Assembly (NCBI GenBank): GCA_963978545.1
Contig: OZ021732.1
Location: 58,752,714 to 58,816,713 of the forward strand
Source: Linyphia triangularis
Lineage: Eukaryota; Arthropoda; Arachnida; Araneae; Linyphiidae
Length of the DNA: 64,000 bases
Reading direction: 5' to 3'
Part shown: positions 1-12,629 of the stretch, in pieces
Layout of the letters: every line of letters starts with the position of its first letter
How positions within the stretch are numbered: the first letter of the stretch is position 1
Notes under the pieces: generated by a model
What the model was told of the DNA's origin: nothing
The model's database searches: none
The model's input: only the letters and a program-made list of their open reading frames with translations
Program-made: the position numbers and the translations under genes

Positions 1-949
1 AAGAACTATTCATTTCTGGTGCTACAGAAACACTTCAAAGTCAGATTCATGGACACTGCTTGCGATGATTTGCATTGATATCTAGTACTCTTTCGTTATA
101 TGAGTGTCAGTTGGCGCCAGACCTAAATGTTTACACGCTTAAATGTATCACCAACCCTACATATTTACGGGTTATTATAGTTTTACTAGAGGATCGCTAA
201 TTTTTTAATATAGGAATTATAAATAATTTGAAGAGGTTGTTAGTTATGATGAATGATCACTGAAATTTGGTGGTTTTATCTGGTACCCGGAAGAGTACAT
301 AGTTTTTGACGTATTAAAATACTTCATGTTAACAGTTTACAGTCGCTTAATACTTGTGGCCGTTCTAATATGTGACATTTTAAATCGAATCGTTTTTTAT
401 TTTTACTCATGGAAGATTTCATTGTTTTATTTTGTAGTAAGAAATGAGAAATGTAATCACGAAAAAAGTACATATGTAAAAAAGCAATTTATTTTGCCTT
501 TTTAATTTGTTTCTTTCATTCCCAACTTGCCAAATCAAATCTTTTGTGACTACATTATATACTTTTTATTCCTTTATATATAATTTATTAGTTCAATTTG
601 AAGTACGTTTTTAGTAAACTAAAATTGAAATCATTCCATACCAAATTTGGCCAAGCTTTATTCATAGTCTGTTATTTGTGTTTATAAATTGATTGGGAAC
701 CTAGAAAATCATATAAATTCTGTTTCAATATTATTATTTTTTTTACTACTCTTGGATATCTAATTTAAATAAAATAAGAAATTACTCGGAACCCTAATAT
801 GCAACCAACTTTTTACTGAAGTTAGTATGGATGTTTTTCTACCATAGTAGTGTCTAGAATTATTTCATTTTTAGATTGTCTTTTTGTATTCATTTAAAAT
901 TTCTTTAATTTATTAGTCCATGACCTTGCTTCCTCTTTTAATATTCTTG
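1..949. other. AT-rich non-coding stretch, nothing recognised
   Basis: Low-complexity AT-rich DNA with no long reading frame and no recognisable repeat family. It is most simply intergenic or intronic sequence. Confidence 0.5.
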
Positions 950-1900
950 TTTTAGTTAAAGGAACATTTCCAAAACGAAACTCCAAGCGAGCCGATAAAA
1001 TATTTTCAGATGTAGCTGTGTTCCAGAAGAGAATTTTTTACTATACACAATAAACATATTTTTAATTACAAATTTTGCTATGGTTTAATTTGTTTACATA
1101 AAATTTCTTTGCTGGTAAAACTATGTATTGAATAAATTTTGACACTTCTATTAAAATATAGGAATCGATGTGATTTTCAATAAACAACTTTATTTTAATA
1201 TCGTTCATTGAATTGTGTTTTAATGTTAAATAGTTCTTTTTAATTGAAAACTATTTCCATAAGGGATTTTCATTTATTTAGGTGGTGAAATTGTTTACCA
1301 AGTTTCTTCATGAGTATTTTACAAATTTTGTGTTTCAATTCTTACAAATAAAAACTTTTTCAGGTGAAACCATTTAAGATAAAGTGAATTGAGGTGCATT
1401 TTTCAAACTCATATTAAAATACAATAGCAGATGCAATTTTAAATAAAATCAACTTCAATTTACTGTAGTATCATTGATCATGAAATTCACAAAACAAAAA
1501 AGTTCAAGGATAAAAGATTAAGTAGATTTTACTTATTGAAAACTTTTCCATAAAATTGAATTTTATTTATGTTGTAAAGTTGTAGTTTTTCATAAGTATT
1601 TAGCCTACAAATTTTAGATTTGAATTCTTTCAAAGGAAATTTGTTTTCTGGGTAGAACCATGTAATCAAGATGAAATTAATTTAAGTGCATTTCTTCAGA
1701 CAGAAGATACTGTAGTAAATGTGATTCTAATTGTAAACATTGGTTCAATTTAGTATGATTTATTCTTTGATTTAATGTTATAAGTTTTAGTAATTGTTGA
1801 ATAATAATTTAAGTATTAGTGGATGAAAATATTTTCATAAAAAGGAATTTTAATTATTTAGATGCCATAATTATTTATTTTTCTAGGTTATTTTAAGGGG
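950..1900. repeat. Degenerate tandem repeat, units about 250-290 bp
   Basis: The same order of words recurs along this block. An acaaatttt word followed by a T-rich stretch occurs near 1070, 1321 and 1608. An aaacyat/aaccat word occurs near 1117, 1365 and 1655. A gtgcattt word occurs near 1392 and 1684. A tttccataa/ttttcataa word followed by attttatt-type sequence occurs near 1249, 1545 and 1829. Spacing is about 250 for the first step and 285-295 for the later ones. Units are heavily diverged and no coding potential is seen. It looks like an old satellite-like tandem array. Confidence 0.55.
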
Positions 1901-2067
1901 GAATTTAGCAATTGGCTCAAAAGCCATCTACGTGCAGAAAAGCTTTCAAGAAGTGACATTTCTTAGTGTAATTTTGATATTTGAAGATGTCATAGGAAGC
2001 AAAAATAACCAATACAATCATCTCAGATATTAAATTAGATTTCTTCACTGAAAATAAATAAAACCCA

Positions 2068-2516
2068 TGCACGATTAGCCTATACGCTACGGCAGGTTGG
2101 TTGACCTTGAAACCTCCCTACTGCTTCCCATATCGTTCCCTAGTAGTTCCCCGTGGTGACCTCCTGTTGAAGAATAAGAGAAAGCGGACATTTTACGCTC
2201 CTGGGGTCCTCCCTAGGCCGGCAGAATTTGGGCGCTCCTGGGGAGGAATGCCTTTATCCTGAGGGAGGGCCATGGGACTTCCGTGGGATTTCCGTGTGCT
2301 ATATGGGTGGTATGTGTCGGAGTTTGCGAGAAACGCCTTGAATTGTCGAACGTCACTAGGAAATCTATAAAAGCCACATACTTCGGTTAGACCACACCTT
2401 CTGGAATAAGTATCTCTGCGCTAGCCAAATGTCCCCTTCTTCTCTCTTCTCTCGTCTTTGGCAATAAACTTTTGGTTTTTACTCGAACAAAACTTGATTT
2501 CTTATAACAGTCAATA
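2068..2516 (+). mobile_element. LTR-like block (probable solo LTR), ends unresolved
   Basis: A sharp GC-rich island in AT-rich DNA. It has a TATA-box-like TATAAAAG at 2366-2373 and an AATAAA poly(A) signal at 2463-2468 about 100 bp further on, which is the promoter/polyadenylation layout of an LTR. No coding frame is visible. The edges are ambiguous. A TGTTG start at 2164 and a TAACA end at 2509 give a conventional TG..CA unit of 346 bp, but no target duplication flanks it. The wider block has the 5-mer accca at both edges (2063-2067 and 2516-2520), but then the ends are not TG..CA. Confidence 0.5.
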
Positions 2517-2519
2517 CCC

Positions 2520-3480
2520 AATGTACCGTTATATATACATTACTATAGTTCTTGAAGATTCATCTGCAAAAGTTAGATATTTTTATCGAATTAAAAAATT
2601 ATAAATTAATTTATTTCTATATTTATAGAAATCACTTAACCATTACTTCAATTGTACTTATGCAAAGTTTCAGGTTCATTTCTACAGGCCACAGTCGGTT
2701 ATAAGCACATAAGCATTGAATTATAACTACTAGATATTAAAATCAATAGCTATCTTACAGAATTATGTTATATAAAATTCGTTGAATAGAATCAAAATCA
2801 AATATTTTATACTATTTCCTGTTGTTCACAGTTTTCATTTTTGTTATATAGTTTTAAACTTATTGCATTAGATATTCATTTTTTTCTTGTATTCATTCTG
2901 AAATATATGTGCATTCAAATGTGTGTACATTTGAATAGAAATAATCTACAAAAAGATCAAAATTCTTCTTTTAAGGATCAAAATCCTACGGCTAGTAAGT
3001 TTCTTTTCTCCTTGTTATCACCTGAGGGAGACTGTGGACTATTCACATAGGTGTGAATGGACGGGGTTCAAAAGTATATTCAGAGTTTTGAAAAGACACT
3101 TTTATGTCCGATATTTTTGTAAAAACTTCTTATTTCAATAGTTTAAAAATAAAGTTAAAAGAAAAATCTAATACTGTCACAAAACTTTATGCAAGAACAT
3201 TTATTTCTTTGTGAAATATCCAACTTACTCATTCGAACTTATACATTCTTTAAGCTGAATAGTTTATAAGATATTACAGTTTGCAAAAAGTATTTTAAAA
3301 AATCGACGCATTGAATTTAAAAAAAAATATTTTGTATTTATTTTATTGCATTATTTATGTCAGTTTTAAATTGCAAAAAAAAAAATGCTTAAAGTATATT
3401 TTTAATAAATGATTATTAGCAACTGACAATGAGAAAAATCAACTAGCGAACCTTAATACATTTTCTTACATTCAATTATT
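2520..3480. other. AT-rich non-coding stretch, nothing recognised
   Basis: Only short chance reading frames are present. The 69-codon frame at 2841-3050 has no recognisable motif and is embedded in AT-rich DNA. Confidence 0.45.
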
Positions 3481-3790
3481 TCCCATCCGATAGGGCGGTC
3501 GTTGCTACAGATATAGGCCAATCTCGCCCAATGCTGGATAAAATATACTGAAAGTTTTGAAATGTTAATGGACAGTTTTAAAATTGAAATATTTTATTGA
3601 AATATTATTAAGAAAAATGTAGGGCAAACATTATATATATATATATGTTTATTTTAAAGTTTTCGAGAAAAAAATAATAATAATAAAACATTAAAACTTT
3701 TGAATGAATATCTAGTTTCAACCAATATTTCAGGACCCCTGCTACCGGCATTGACTAATACTGGTGTGCTACCTGAATCATTATGAACAC
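3481..3790 (-). pseudogene. Diverged fragment of the same element family as 10.9-11.2 kb
   Basis: The stretch around 3515-3565 matches 10978-11045, sharing a gccaatctcgccc word, ctggataaaatata, and cagttttaaa downstream. The segment near 3725-3780 resembles 11155-11200 (tactggtgtgctacct against tacagctgtgctacct). Read on the minus strand, both places give the same frame pattern, F-I-Q-x-x-A-R-L-A-x-I-x-S-x with R-P-I soon after, so the shared sequence was probably coding. No intact frame remains here. Function is unknown; see the entry at 10766-10987. Confidence 0.45.
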
Positions 3791-5228
3791 CGTTTATATA
3801 ATCTCATTTAAACTATCTATGACTTATGTATTTGGACATTTTATTTCATTTTATATAAATGCTTTATATGTGAATGCGCTTTTATATTCTATAAACTGAA
3901 ATTATCCTTTGTTAATTATGTGAAATAACAATATCATCAGGCCCGTTTCGTCTAAATTACGTCAAACATTCTCTGGATCTCAAACACAAGAAAGACTTGT
4001 TTGAAGAAGTTCCCTCCTAAAATGTTCTCCATCATATTGATTTGAAGAGTCTTTTATGTAAAGTCTACCACTGTGAAAAAAGCGTTCATTTCAATCCTTA
4101 ACAATACCTTGTCTTCGCCCAATACCGATTAAAATATCCATCGGTATTGACTTTTTATAAATACAGACTGCTAATGTTGGCAAACACTAAACGCAAACAA
4201 AGCAACAAGATCATTCCCTACCCCTTTGGACGTTGTTTAGCGAAAAGTAAATGCCCCACTAGAGAAAACTATTTCTAAGAATTGGATTCAAGATGGTCTC
4301 GGATGTTTACGCTGAGATCTTTAGCGCGGAAGTAAGTCATCATATAGAAGGAATAAATTTTATTTCGTCTGGGGTTCGATTTCGTGTTTGCGAAGGAGCC
4401 AGTGTCAACACCGAATTGTTGGTTTTCTTTGTCTCATCTTCTTGTCTGTTACTTTGGAAAGGTGGAATATTGGACCTATTGGAATTTACAAACTGCACGC
4501 ACATTTGGAATGCTAAAATTACACTTTACTAATAGCAATAAGTCCTCATCTTGAATATCGTTTGTATAAATAATGCTTTCAATGTATAAAGATATAAATG
4601 TATTTATATTTCAGAAATAACTTGATGGATTGAAGTTGAAGGGGAACTTTTTTATTAAAAAGTTCATTCACGCAATAACTTCTGAATTCATCATAAACTA
4701 TTTTTCCTCTGCAATCCAATTAATCCATATTGAAACACATTTAATGTTGTGTAATAGGCTGTCTTGGTTACCAACAACTGCTAACTAGTTTGGGGGAAAT
4801 GCTATTATGGTGAAAAAAACTTTATAATTTGTATTTCAACATTACAAAACGACTTCCTGGTAAAAGGTTTTAGGGTTTTCCTTTCAGCTGGACACAGTTA
4901 CGGTAAACTTTAACCATGCAAGATAACCAGAAGTCACCTACGTTCTATTTAATTTGAAGTATTTTCAGTAGTCAGCATTATGTTAATATAGTTGTAATTA
5001 TCTCAGTGCAATAATTGGTTTACTGTTTTGCGCAAGAAAAATCTAAAGCCTTATTTATAATACAGAAAATCTTTCAATTAACATATAATTATTTTTGTTT
5101 CATCACTCATAATGTTAGTGTACTAATTAATACAACTTAATTATTTGAAAACAAACTTTAACAATCTTTCACATGCGTAAACACACAATATACTGTTTTG
5201 CTTACACAGAAATATAAAGTAACAGAAT
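3791..5228. other. Non-coding stretch, no repeat family recognised
   Basis: AT-rich sequence with a few more balanced patches near 4100-4500. The 79-codon frame at 4293-4532 has no motif I recognise, so I do not call it a gene. Confidence 0.4.
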
Positions 5229-5800
5229 TGAACATCTTATCCAAATCTAGCCTTTACCAAATACGATTTGCCCGACCCTGCTGAACGCATACAAATCCAA
5301 AGCCCTGCATTCGAAAACATCCAACTTTATTCGACACCTACAACATACATTCTCGTCGCCTTTTCACCCACTGCACTTAAAACTCCCATCTCGACAACAA
5401 TCCTTTGCAACCTTTTCTGCGACGTCCGAACAAGAATCCGTTGCAAAACGAAAAATGCACCGTAAAGAAAGTGCAAAATCCCTCCCCCCCTCCCCCCACC
5501 CTACACTTAAAATGAGCACGGCTCCTAAGACATGCTTCCAACCCAACATCCTTCGGCTTTTCAGACACGACAAAAAATAGACACAACCAATTTATTACGT
5601 CGGGATTGCGACTGGATTTGCCGCGCAACATACAGTGAGGGGAAATATCTGATTGCTCGACAAGCGACAGGAAAATTGGTTTAGGAAAGTGGATCTTGGG
5701 TTTGGAGTCCTCCTTTTGTTAGGGCTTATACGGGAGAAAGTGTAAAGGAATTTTTTGAGATCTATCCGGGATAATAGGGCAAGAGGAGCTACTGAGCTTT
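5229..5800. other. GC-richer block of unknown nature
   Basis: Base composition is clearly more balanced than its surroundings, with a polypyrimidine run of mostly C near 5480-5505. Short frames on both strands overlap (5268-5465 plus, 5364-5631 minus). None shows a domain, and frames on opposite strands over the same DNA argue against any one of them. It could be an old TE fragment, an untranslated exon or a conserved non-coding element. Confidence 0.35.
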
Positions 5801-6062
5801 GCTTTTAGTTACATGAATAGATTGTTAAGTAAAAGGGAAGTAGGAGTATTGAAGTTGAGATCGCCGTGAAAGGGAGAGCAATTAAGGATATGGCTTCTTT
5901 TCGTATATGTATTTTGTGAAAAGTGGTGTAGAAATTCTCTGCTGAAATTAAGTGTTTCAGAATAACACATTAGATCTTGAAATTTACTGTAAAAAATATA
6001 GAAATTAAACATTAGGTAAAACACATAAAGAGATAAGTTGCAGGATAAAGGCAAATTATCTA
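5801..6062. other. AT-rich spacer before the SINE
   Basis: No feature recognised. The 119-codon minus frame at 5809-6168 runs from this spacer into the SINE and shows no domain. Confidence 0.4.
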
Positions 6063-6267
6063 ACAAAGCTAATGGTTGGTTGGTTGTATTCAGATTATCT
6101 GGCGCCGTCAGCAACACGAGGGCTATAATGCGCCGAAACGTTTCGCCATTTAACAAACCAACATACATTTACAAACATCCATGCCAACACGGGACTCGAA
6201 CCCGCAACCTCGCGGTCTAGAAGCCAGCACGCTAACCACTATACCGTTTGGTCACACAAAGCTAATG
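6063..6267 (-). mobile_element. tRNA-derived SINE (family 1, copy a) with 12-bp target duplications
   Basis: The element body is 6075-6255, read on the minus strand. Its tRNA-like head carries an A-box-like tagtggttagcg and a B-box-like ggttcgagtcc, the internal RNA polymerase III promoter elements. The body has no reading frame and ends in a short aaccaa tail, not a poly(A) tail. The 12-bp acaaagctaatg occurs at 6063-6074 and again at 6256-6267 as a perfect target-site duplication, the mark of retroposition driven by a partner LINE. Three other copies of the same element lie in this window. Confidence 0.88.
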
Positions 6268-6521
6268 AATTTTTTTTTTTTAAATTTAGACATCGAGTAT
6301 AATTGTTTGAAACGGATTTCTGTAAGCAGTAATTGTACCAAACATGTATTAATTTATTTATGAATGTTTTCTAGTGTATTGTATTATGAATGTTTTAAGT
6401 AAACCTAATTAGAATATTTAATCTTTTAAATTTAGCTTGATGTTCAATTGGTTACCGTGAAGACGTGAAGAAAGATGTATTGTTAAAAAAAAATAACCTC
6501 CTCAATACCTTCACAATAACC

Positions 6522-6543
6522 TATCACACACACACACACACAC
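6522..6543. repeat. (CA)n microsatellite
   Basis: About ten uninterrupted CA units followed by an A run. Confidence 0.85.
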
Positions 6544-6651
6544 AAAAAAAACCCTACTTTTATTTTCCAAAACGACTGAAAATGTTATAAAAGACAGAAA
6601 TTTTGAAATAATAATATAATTATCTATAACTTAATAGTTAAATTTTTTTAT

Positions 6652-7059
<408 letters not shown>

Positions 7060-7740
7060 ACATATTTTTTTTTTTTTTTTTACATTTTTCCGAACATCCC
7101 GATTACAAAAAAAAGTGATCTAAAAAAAATGTATGTATGTGTGTATGGGTTTACGTGGGCAGCCTAACTCCCGAAAAAACTGACTTACAATATTAAAATT
7201 TGGTGTGCGGGTTGGTAAAGGCACAAGGACCTACCGTTAAGGTTTTTGTCAAAATCGCGCATGCGCATAAGGTAGCCTTAACCTTTGAAAAAATCATGTT
7301 TTTCAGAAATCGCTAAAAAACGGCTAGAACGATTTGGTTCAAAATCACTGTGGTAATGCCTCTTAAGGTGTTTTAAACACCCCACTTCCTTAATTCCAGT
7401 AAAAATGCTTTAATGTCGTAAAAAGTTGAAAAACGAATGCCTTTAACGCAGAGTTCTCTTTCCTTGAGCATACCTCATCAACGATAGTTTTATCTTTTCT
7501 CCCTAGTATCACTTACCAGAAAGGATAATATAAGAATTATTGATAAGTATATCCAAAATCATATTTCTGGTGAAGTTTTTTTTTTTTTTAAAGATCCATA
7601 CAAGAATTATCGCAAAAAATACCGCCAAACTGGTAATTTTCGCTAAAGGAATGACGAAAATATAAAAACGGTAAATATCACAAATCCACGTCAGTAATAT
7701 ATTGTAATTAAAAGTTGTGCGATGTTCCACACCTCTAGTT
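7060..7740. repeat. Dispersed repeat family R2, single arm
   Basis: Matches 63306-63667 over several hundred bases. Shared landmarks in order are aaaaaagtgatcta, ctccgaaaaaa, ggacctacc, aaaaaatcatgtttttcag, cgtaaaaag and cagagtt. Part of the same sequence (about 7380-7500) recurs inverted at the end of the window (about 63890-64000). No coding potential is seen. At 63.3-64.0 kb the family has two inverted arms, so this copy may be one half of a foldback element or may continue beyond the recognised match. Confidence 0.65.
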
Positions 7741-8529
7741 TATTTATAATAATAAAACAAAGAGTCCGTGTGTCTTTAATTGTATCTTTGACAAACAGAA
7801 TGTTAAAATTTCACTTAACGTTTTTTTAATTATTTTTTTTTACAAAACAATTTCTAATTGGGCTATTCTATGAAATTTTCAACATAAGTATTTTTGGTCT
7901 TTTAATTGGACTTATGATAAACAAAAATTGTAAATTTGTATTAGTTTTTTTTAATTGACATTTTAATTAATTAATAAATAGTTTATAAAAGACATCTAAT
8001 CGAGCTCGAAAAATTGTAACATAAGTCGTTTTGGCCATCTAATTGAACTTTTGGAGAAAAGAAAATTAATTTGTTTTTAATTAATTTTTTAATTAATATT
8101 TTTACAAATGGCTACTTTTAATAGGCCTAGCTCTCTGAAAATTTCAACATAAGTAGTTATGACCTTCTAATTTTGCTTTTCACAAACACATTAAAATATT
8201 CCCAAGTGTTGAAGATGCTGTATTTTTTTTTCTTGGTAGAGGAGGGGGTTCTAATATTGATGGTTAATGTAATAATTAATTTTTAGTGAATGTAGCGAGA
8301 TTATGCTTACGCAGCAATGAACTTTTCAGCAAGAGAAGTGAGCCTGTGCCTATGTGTCAATTAACTTTTCAGCGGGCGAACGATATGTGCTTGCGTAACT
8401 ATTAAACTTATCAGCTAGCAAAGCGAGCTGTGTTTATTTACCATGCGAAACGAACCCATTTGCGAAGCGCCAAAATCTGTGAGCTATTCACCAATGACCG
8501 GTCTCAGCAACGCGGAGCCAAGCAGCTAG
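7734..8529 (+). mobile_element. Truncated Helitron-family copy
   Basis: It carries the same internal units as the 26.4-29.3 kb Helitrons: a repeated aaattttcaacataagta word, TTAATTAA-rich linkers, and GC-richer gcgaagcg motifs near the 3' end. It ends in CTAG at 8526-8529 followed by T, the expected Helitron 3' terminus. It is about half the length of the other copies. The 5' end is degraded: a tataataataaaac word follows at 7745, but there is no clean A|TC start. No Rep/helicase coding sequence is present, so it is non-autonomous. Confidence 0.6.
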
Positions 8530-10284
8530 TTATTTATATCAGCGATTGAATTTAACAAAGGAATTACTATATACATATTAATATTTAAAATTTTACCAAG
8601 AAAACAATGGCATGTCAAAAGTAGTACCTCAAAATGCAAATTAAACTTAGGTGAAAAATATTAGGGTTTCGCACAATGTCAGATGGTGAAAAATGAAATC
8701 CTACACCTGTGTTTTAAAATAAATATACTAGGTAGGTGCCAGTTAAATTAACACGCTTACTGATTACATAATAAAATATGTAACACTATACAAATTTGTA
8801 ATACTTTTTTAATGCTTCTTTTAAAATGATGGTGACATGCATCACTTATAATTAAACTTTCACTGATTCTGAAATGAAGAGGTGACTTCATTTTATTTAA
8901 TGCTTTACGATAGTTACTTTAAAATCAGCAATATAGTGATGCATTTTTATCAAGATTATTTAGATTGAAGTAAATCGACTTTTACAAATGTTCATATCCA
9001 ATTAAAAATAGAACTAATTTTAACTTTAATGCGTTTACTGAACTAAATGCTTAATTTGGTATCATATTACATGACAGGATACAAAATATTAAAGTTGACA
9101 CATTTCTTAGTTTTAAAGAAATGGGACAATTTCATTTTAAATCAACAATATATATCTTGATATCGAAGTACATGCTTTAAGTATAGAAATATATATTACA
9201 ATTAATTCTAGATAATTAAAACTTGATAACAAAAGTACTTAAATATATATAGAACAAATGCTTGAAAAAAATAGTTAAAATCAAAAATTCTTTCTTTAAG
9301 CTCGTTAAATAAGCTACATAAAATAATTTATCAAACCTAAATAATAGTATATTATAAAATAAGTAACTTATATGCAATAAATCAAAAAATGTAAATATAT
9401 TATGATACATTAGTTTAAACCTATATCTATTATTTCCCGCAATATCTTTATTGACATTATAAAAAACTAAATATTTATTCTTATCTCTTTAGAAAGCACC
9501 TAAGAGTACACTTTTTTTCAAGAGAAATTTATACGGTAACAGAAAACGGGAAAAATGCTATGATACAAATACAAATACTATCTACAAAGAGAATATGAAA
9601 AGAATGAGATCAGATAGTTGTTGAAAAATACAAATGAAAAAAGATTCTGATGTTAGGCGCAAAGTTGGGATGTGTATTCGATCTTTATTTGTGGTATTAT
9701 TACATTCCAGGTAGAAGATTTTCTGTGGACTTCTTTGTGAAGATTATTCTCATGTGATTAATGTTAAAGGAGGAATTCTAGTTTTTCTTATATATGTTTT
9801 ATTTACGTCTGCAAAACTTCTGATGGGGATATTCTGTTGTTTCATTTACTTTTAAGGCAGTGGATGAAGTACTCGTACATGTATATATAATGCAATGAAG
9901 ATAATTTGTGAAGATTCAAATGATTAATTAATATACTTAAATATTTAGTTTATTTTTTAAACAAATGTTTATAATAATAATTTTTAAAAATGCATTCATT
10001 TTTCATATTATGCAATGTCAAGAGTTTTTTCTTACAAATAAGAGCATAAAATGTGTTTCTAAAAAATAACTAGCAACGTTATTTCCAATCATGATATTTT
10101 ATGTGAATCACATAATTACTTAAGAAGTACCACCTAAATATATACTATACTTTAAAAAAGCTTTTCAAAATGTTTATTAACATATTTTTATATTTGCTTA
10201 AAGGTAGGAGACATTTGCGTCAACCTTCAAAATGCTATAATAGTTATTTTAATTAAAACATTGTAGTTTATATATATATATATA
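8530..10284. other. AT-rich non-coding stretch, nothing recognised
   Basis: Very AT-rich DNA with short chance frames only (for example 9216-9410 minus, rich in Phe, Leu and Tyr as expected from AT bias). It ends in a short (TA)n run that serves as the insertion site of the next element. Confidence 0.5.
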
Positions 10285-10640
10285 TTAGGGTGGTTCGAAA
10301 AAAAAAATTTTTTGAAACGCATGAGGTGAAAAAAGTTGATACGCATCTTGATAAGAAAAACTGTAAAAAAAATTTTGAAAAAAAAATAATATCTTCCGAT
10401 CGCGCATTCACCTCAAAGTTTGGAGAAAATACAAAAATAACTATTTTTCCTAAATTTTTTTAAATTTCTAAACGTTATATATTTGAAAAGCAATGTGTAC
10501 TGAAAGGATGGTATAACACAGAAAAACACTATTTTATGCATTTTTAAAATATATATTAATAATAAAAAATACTCAAAAATTAAATTTTTTGTAAGAAATA
10601 ATGATTTTTCTGTAAAATGGGTACTAATGTTATTTCTTAC
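10285..10640 (+). repeat. Left inverted terminus of the 10.3-12.6 kb element
   Basis: About 356 bp, imperfect inverted match to 12257-12633. Differences are mainly A/T-run length and scattered substitutions, so the insertion is not very recent. Confidence 0.8.
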
Positions 10641-10765
10641 ATTTTTTTATTTTTTTTAATTTTAAACATGCTATTATTCATTTGGTTCACTTTTTTCTCG
10701 AGCTTTCTATCCCAGTGATGCACTTTGAAGGAAATTTTTGTTGAAAAGTCGGGCATTATGGATCT

Positions 10766-10987
10766 TTAAAAAAAAAGTGCTGTCCTAACGTCTTTTGCGT
10801 CAGCGTCACCCACTTTTGTCTTGTCTCTACATAAGCGTTCCACAGCTTGTGAGTGACAAGGAAATGAGTTGAAGTCTGATTTCAATGGTTCATAAGTAAC
10901 ACAGATACGCTGGCCAATTTCCCCAGACATAGGCCAATCTCGATGTGAAACGTTGTGAATCGGTCGTTTGGAAACAATATTAGCCAA
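10766..10987 (-). pseudogene. Fragment of an unclassified transposon protein (FPCHSQAVER motif)
   Basis: A 73-codon minus-strand frame inside the element with long inverted termini. Near its end it contains Phe-Pro-Cys-His-Ser-Gln-Ala-Val-Glu-Arg, and earlier an HRDWPMSGEIGQ stretch. From memory, a Pro-Cys-His-Thr/Ser-Gln-Ala-x-Glu-Arg motif is shared by many uncharacterised, transposon-associated arthropod proteins; I cannot confirm this here. The frame continues upstream in the same register (FIQNRARLANIVSK), and that part is echoed in the copy near 3.5 kb. No catalytic triad is visible. It is a decayed remnant, not a working gene. Confidence 0.45.
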
Positions 10988-12256
10988 TCTCGCCCTATTC
11001 TGGATAAAATATAGAAGAGGTTTTGATACGCCGATGTACAGTTTTAAACTTGGGATATTATATTTATAAGAAACAAAACTATGTGGTGGTTTTGATTTGT
11101 TTGTTTGTTAAAAAATCGTGTACTTTGGAACTATGCTCGATCAAACTAGTCAATTTTCCAGTCTTCCCTGTTTCCACCAATACAGCTGTGCTACCTCGGA
11201 TGTGCCAGTCTCTACTAAGTAATGTCCGTTTGTTTCTCTTAACAAAGGAGGTGTCCTATTACGAGCATTCCATATAATTATGCCCACTCAATGCAGACAG
11301 GATACCTACAATAAAATTAAATTTAGTTGTCTTGAAATGCCTGATTGTTTTTCTCTAGGAAAGTTCTCGCGATTTCAGAACCTGACGCCTCAGTTCTCTT
11401 ACATATCTCCTTGCGTACAAAATCATTGCCGAAATGAAATTTTTTTTAATGAGGAAAGGAAGCATTTCGTCCAATAACTTAGTTTAAAACTTGCAGTAAA
11501 TATTCAGGGAGGTATCGAGACAATCGAATTGCCACATATATGTTCTTAGGTCCTTCAGAATTTTTTTTTTTAATGTAATAATATCAAGAAGATATAACTG
11601 AGTTGTGTTCAGTACTTTCATCTGAAGTTGAGGAATTAAACATTCAACACGTAAAAAATCAGTCAGGGAAAATTTTCCAAGGTTCTTCAAAAGGTTCAAA
11701 AGGTTCTTTTCAAGGTTCTTTTTTTATCTCACTGAAAGGTGTTGTCCAGTTGTAGTACTATCTGCGTGTTTAAATATGTGTCTGAATGGTAGTTCATTGG
11801 AGTATAGAAGGCATATATACCAATGTAGTGGTCTCCCAGCGTGCAATTTGGTCTGTCAGATTATTTCCAGTCAGTATTTATGGCAGATCCAATCAGAGCC
11901 ACGTGCGTTTTGATCCAATGAATAAGTTAGGATGCGTTTTGATCCAAGTAAGTTTATGTGCTTCAAAGGAAGAGAAGGCACCACGAGAAAGGCCATCCAG
12001 ATTAAAACCCGCCAAAACACAATTTTTATCGATGTTTCAAAGGTTATGCGCGAACGATTATTATTGAATAATTACTAATTTGATCTTTTTTTCCCAAGTT
12101 CTATCTATTTCATTCCACACAATATAAACTAATGTACCTCGATAATTTAGTGATTGGTGTATTCTACAAATTGATGGAAAAAGGGTATTTTTTATATTTA
12201 TTCAAAACTTTGAAGTGAAGGCTTGAAGTAAATAAAACAATTAAAAAAAAAAAAAA
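10988..12256. other. Interior of the long-TIR element, broken frames only
   Basis: GC content is higher than in the flanks, and several 65-93 codon frames lie on both strands (for example 11786-12067 plus, 11484-11699 minus). None has a domain I recognise. This is the expected look of a decayed transposase-coding interior. Confidence 0.45.
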
Positions 12257-12629
12257 GTAAAAAGTAATGTTAGTATCAATAATATAGAAAAATCATTTTT
12301 TAAACAAAAAAATTTATTTTTGAATATTTTTAATTAATAATATATGTTTTAAAAATGCATGAAATGATGTTTTCCTGTGCTATACCACCCTTTCACTATG
12401 CATTGCAAACTATTGCCTTTCAAATATATAACGTTTAGAATAATAAAAAAATTTAGGAAAAATAGTTATTTTTTGTATTTTCTTCAAACTTTGAAGTGAA
12501 TGCGCGATCGGAAGATATTATTATTTTTTTTTTTTTTTTTTTTTTTTTACAGTTTTTCTTATCAAGATGTGTATCAACTTTTTTCACCTCATGCATTTCA
12601 AAAATAAATTATTTTTTTTTCGAACCACC

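Noticed and set aside
2164..2509. A complete LTR retrotransposon at 2 kb
   Set aside because: Only one LTR-like block is present, with no second copy, primer site or coding region next to it.
6140..6253. Functional tRNA in the SINE head
   Set aside because: The promoter boxes are present, but the same head is attached to the same 110-bp body in four places with target duplications; it is a SINE.
6181..6363. Frames running through SINE copies (also 37197-37418, 58370-58598)
   Set aside because: The DNA is a tRNA-derived SINE with target duplications, so these frames carry no protein information.
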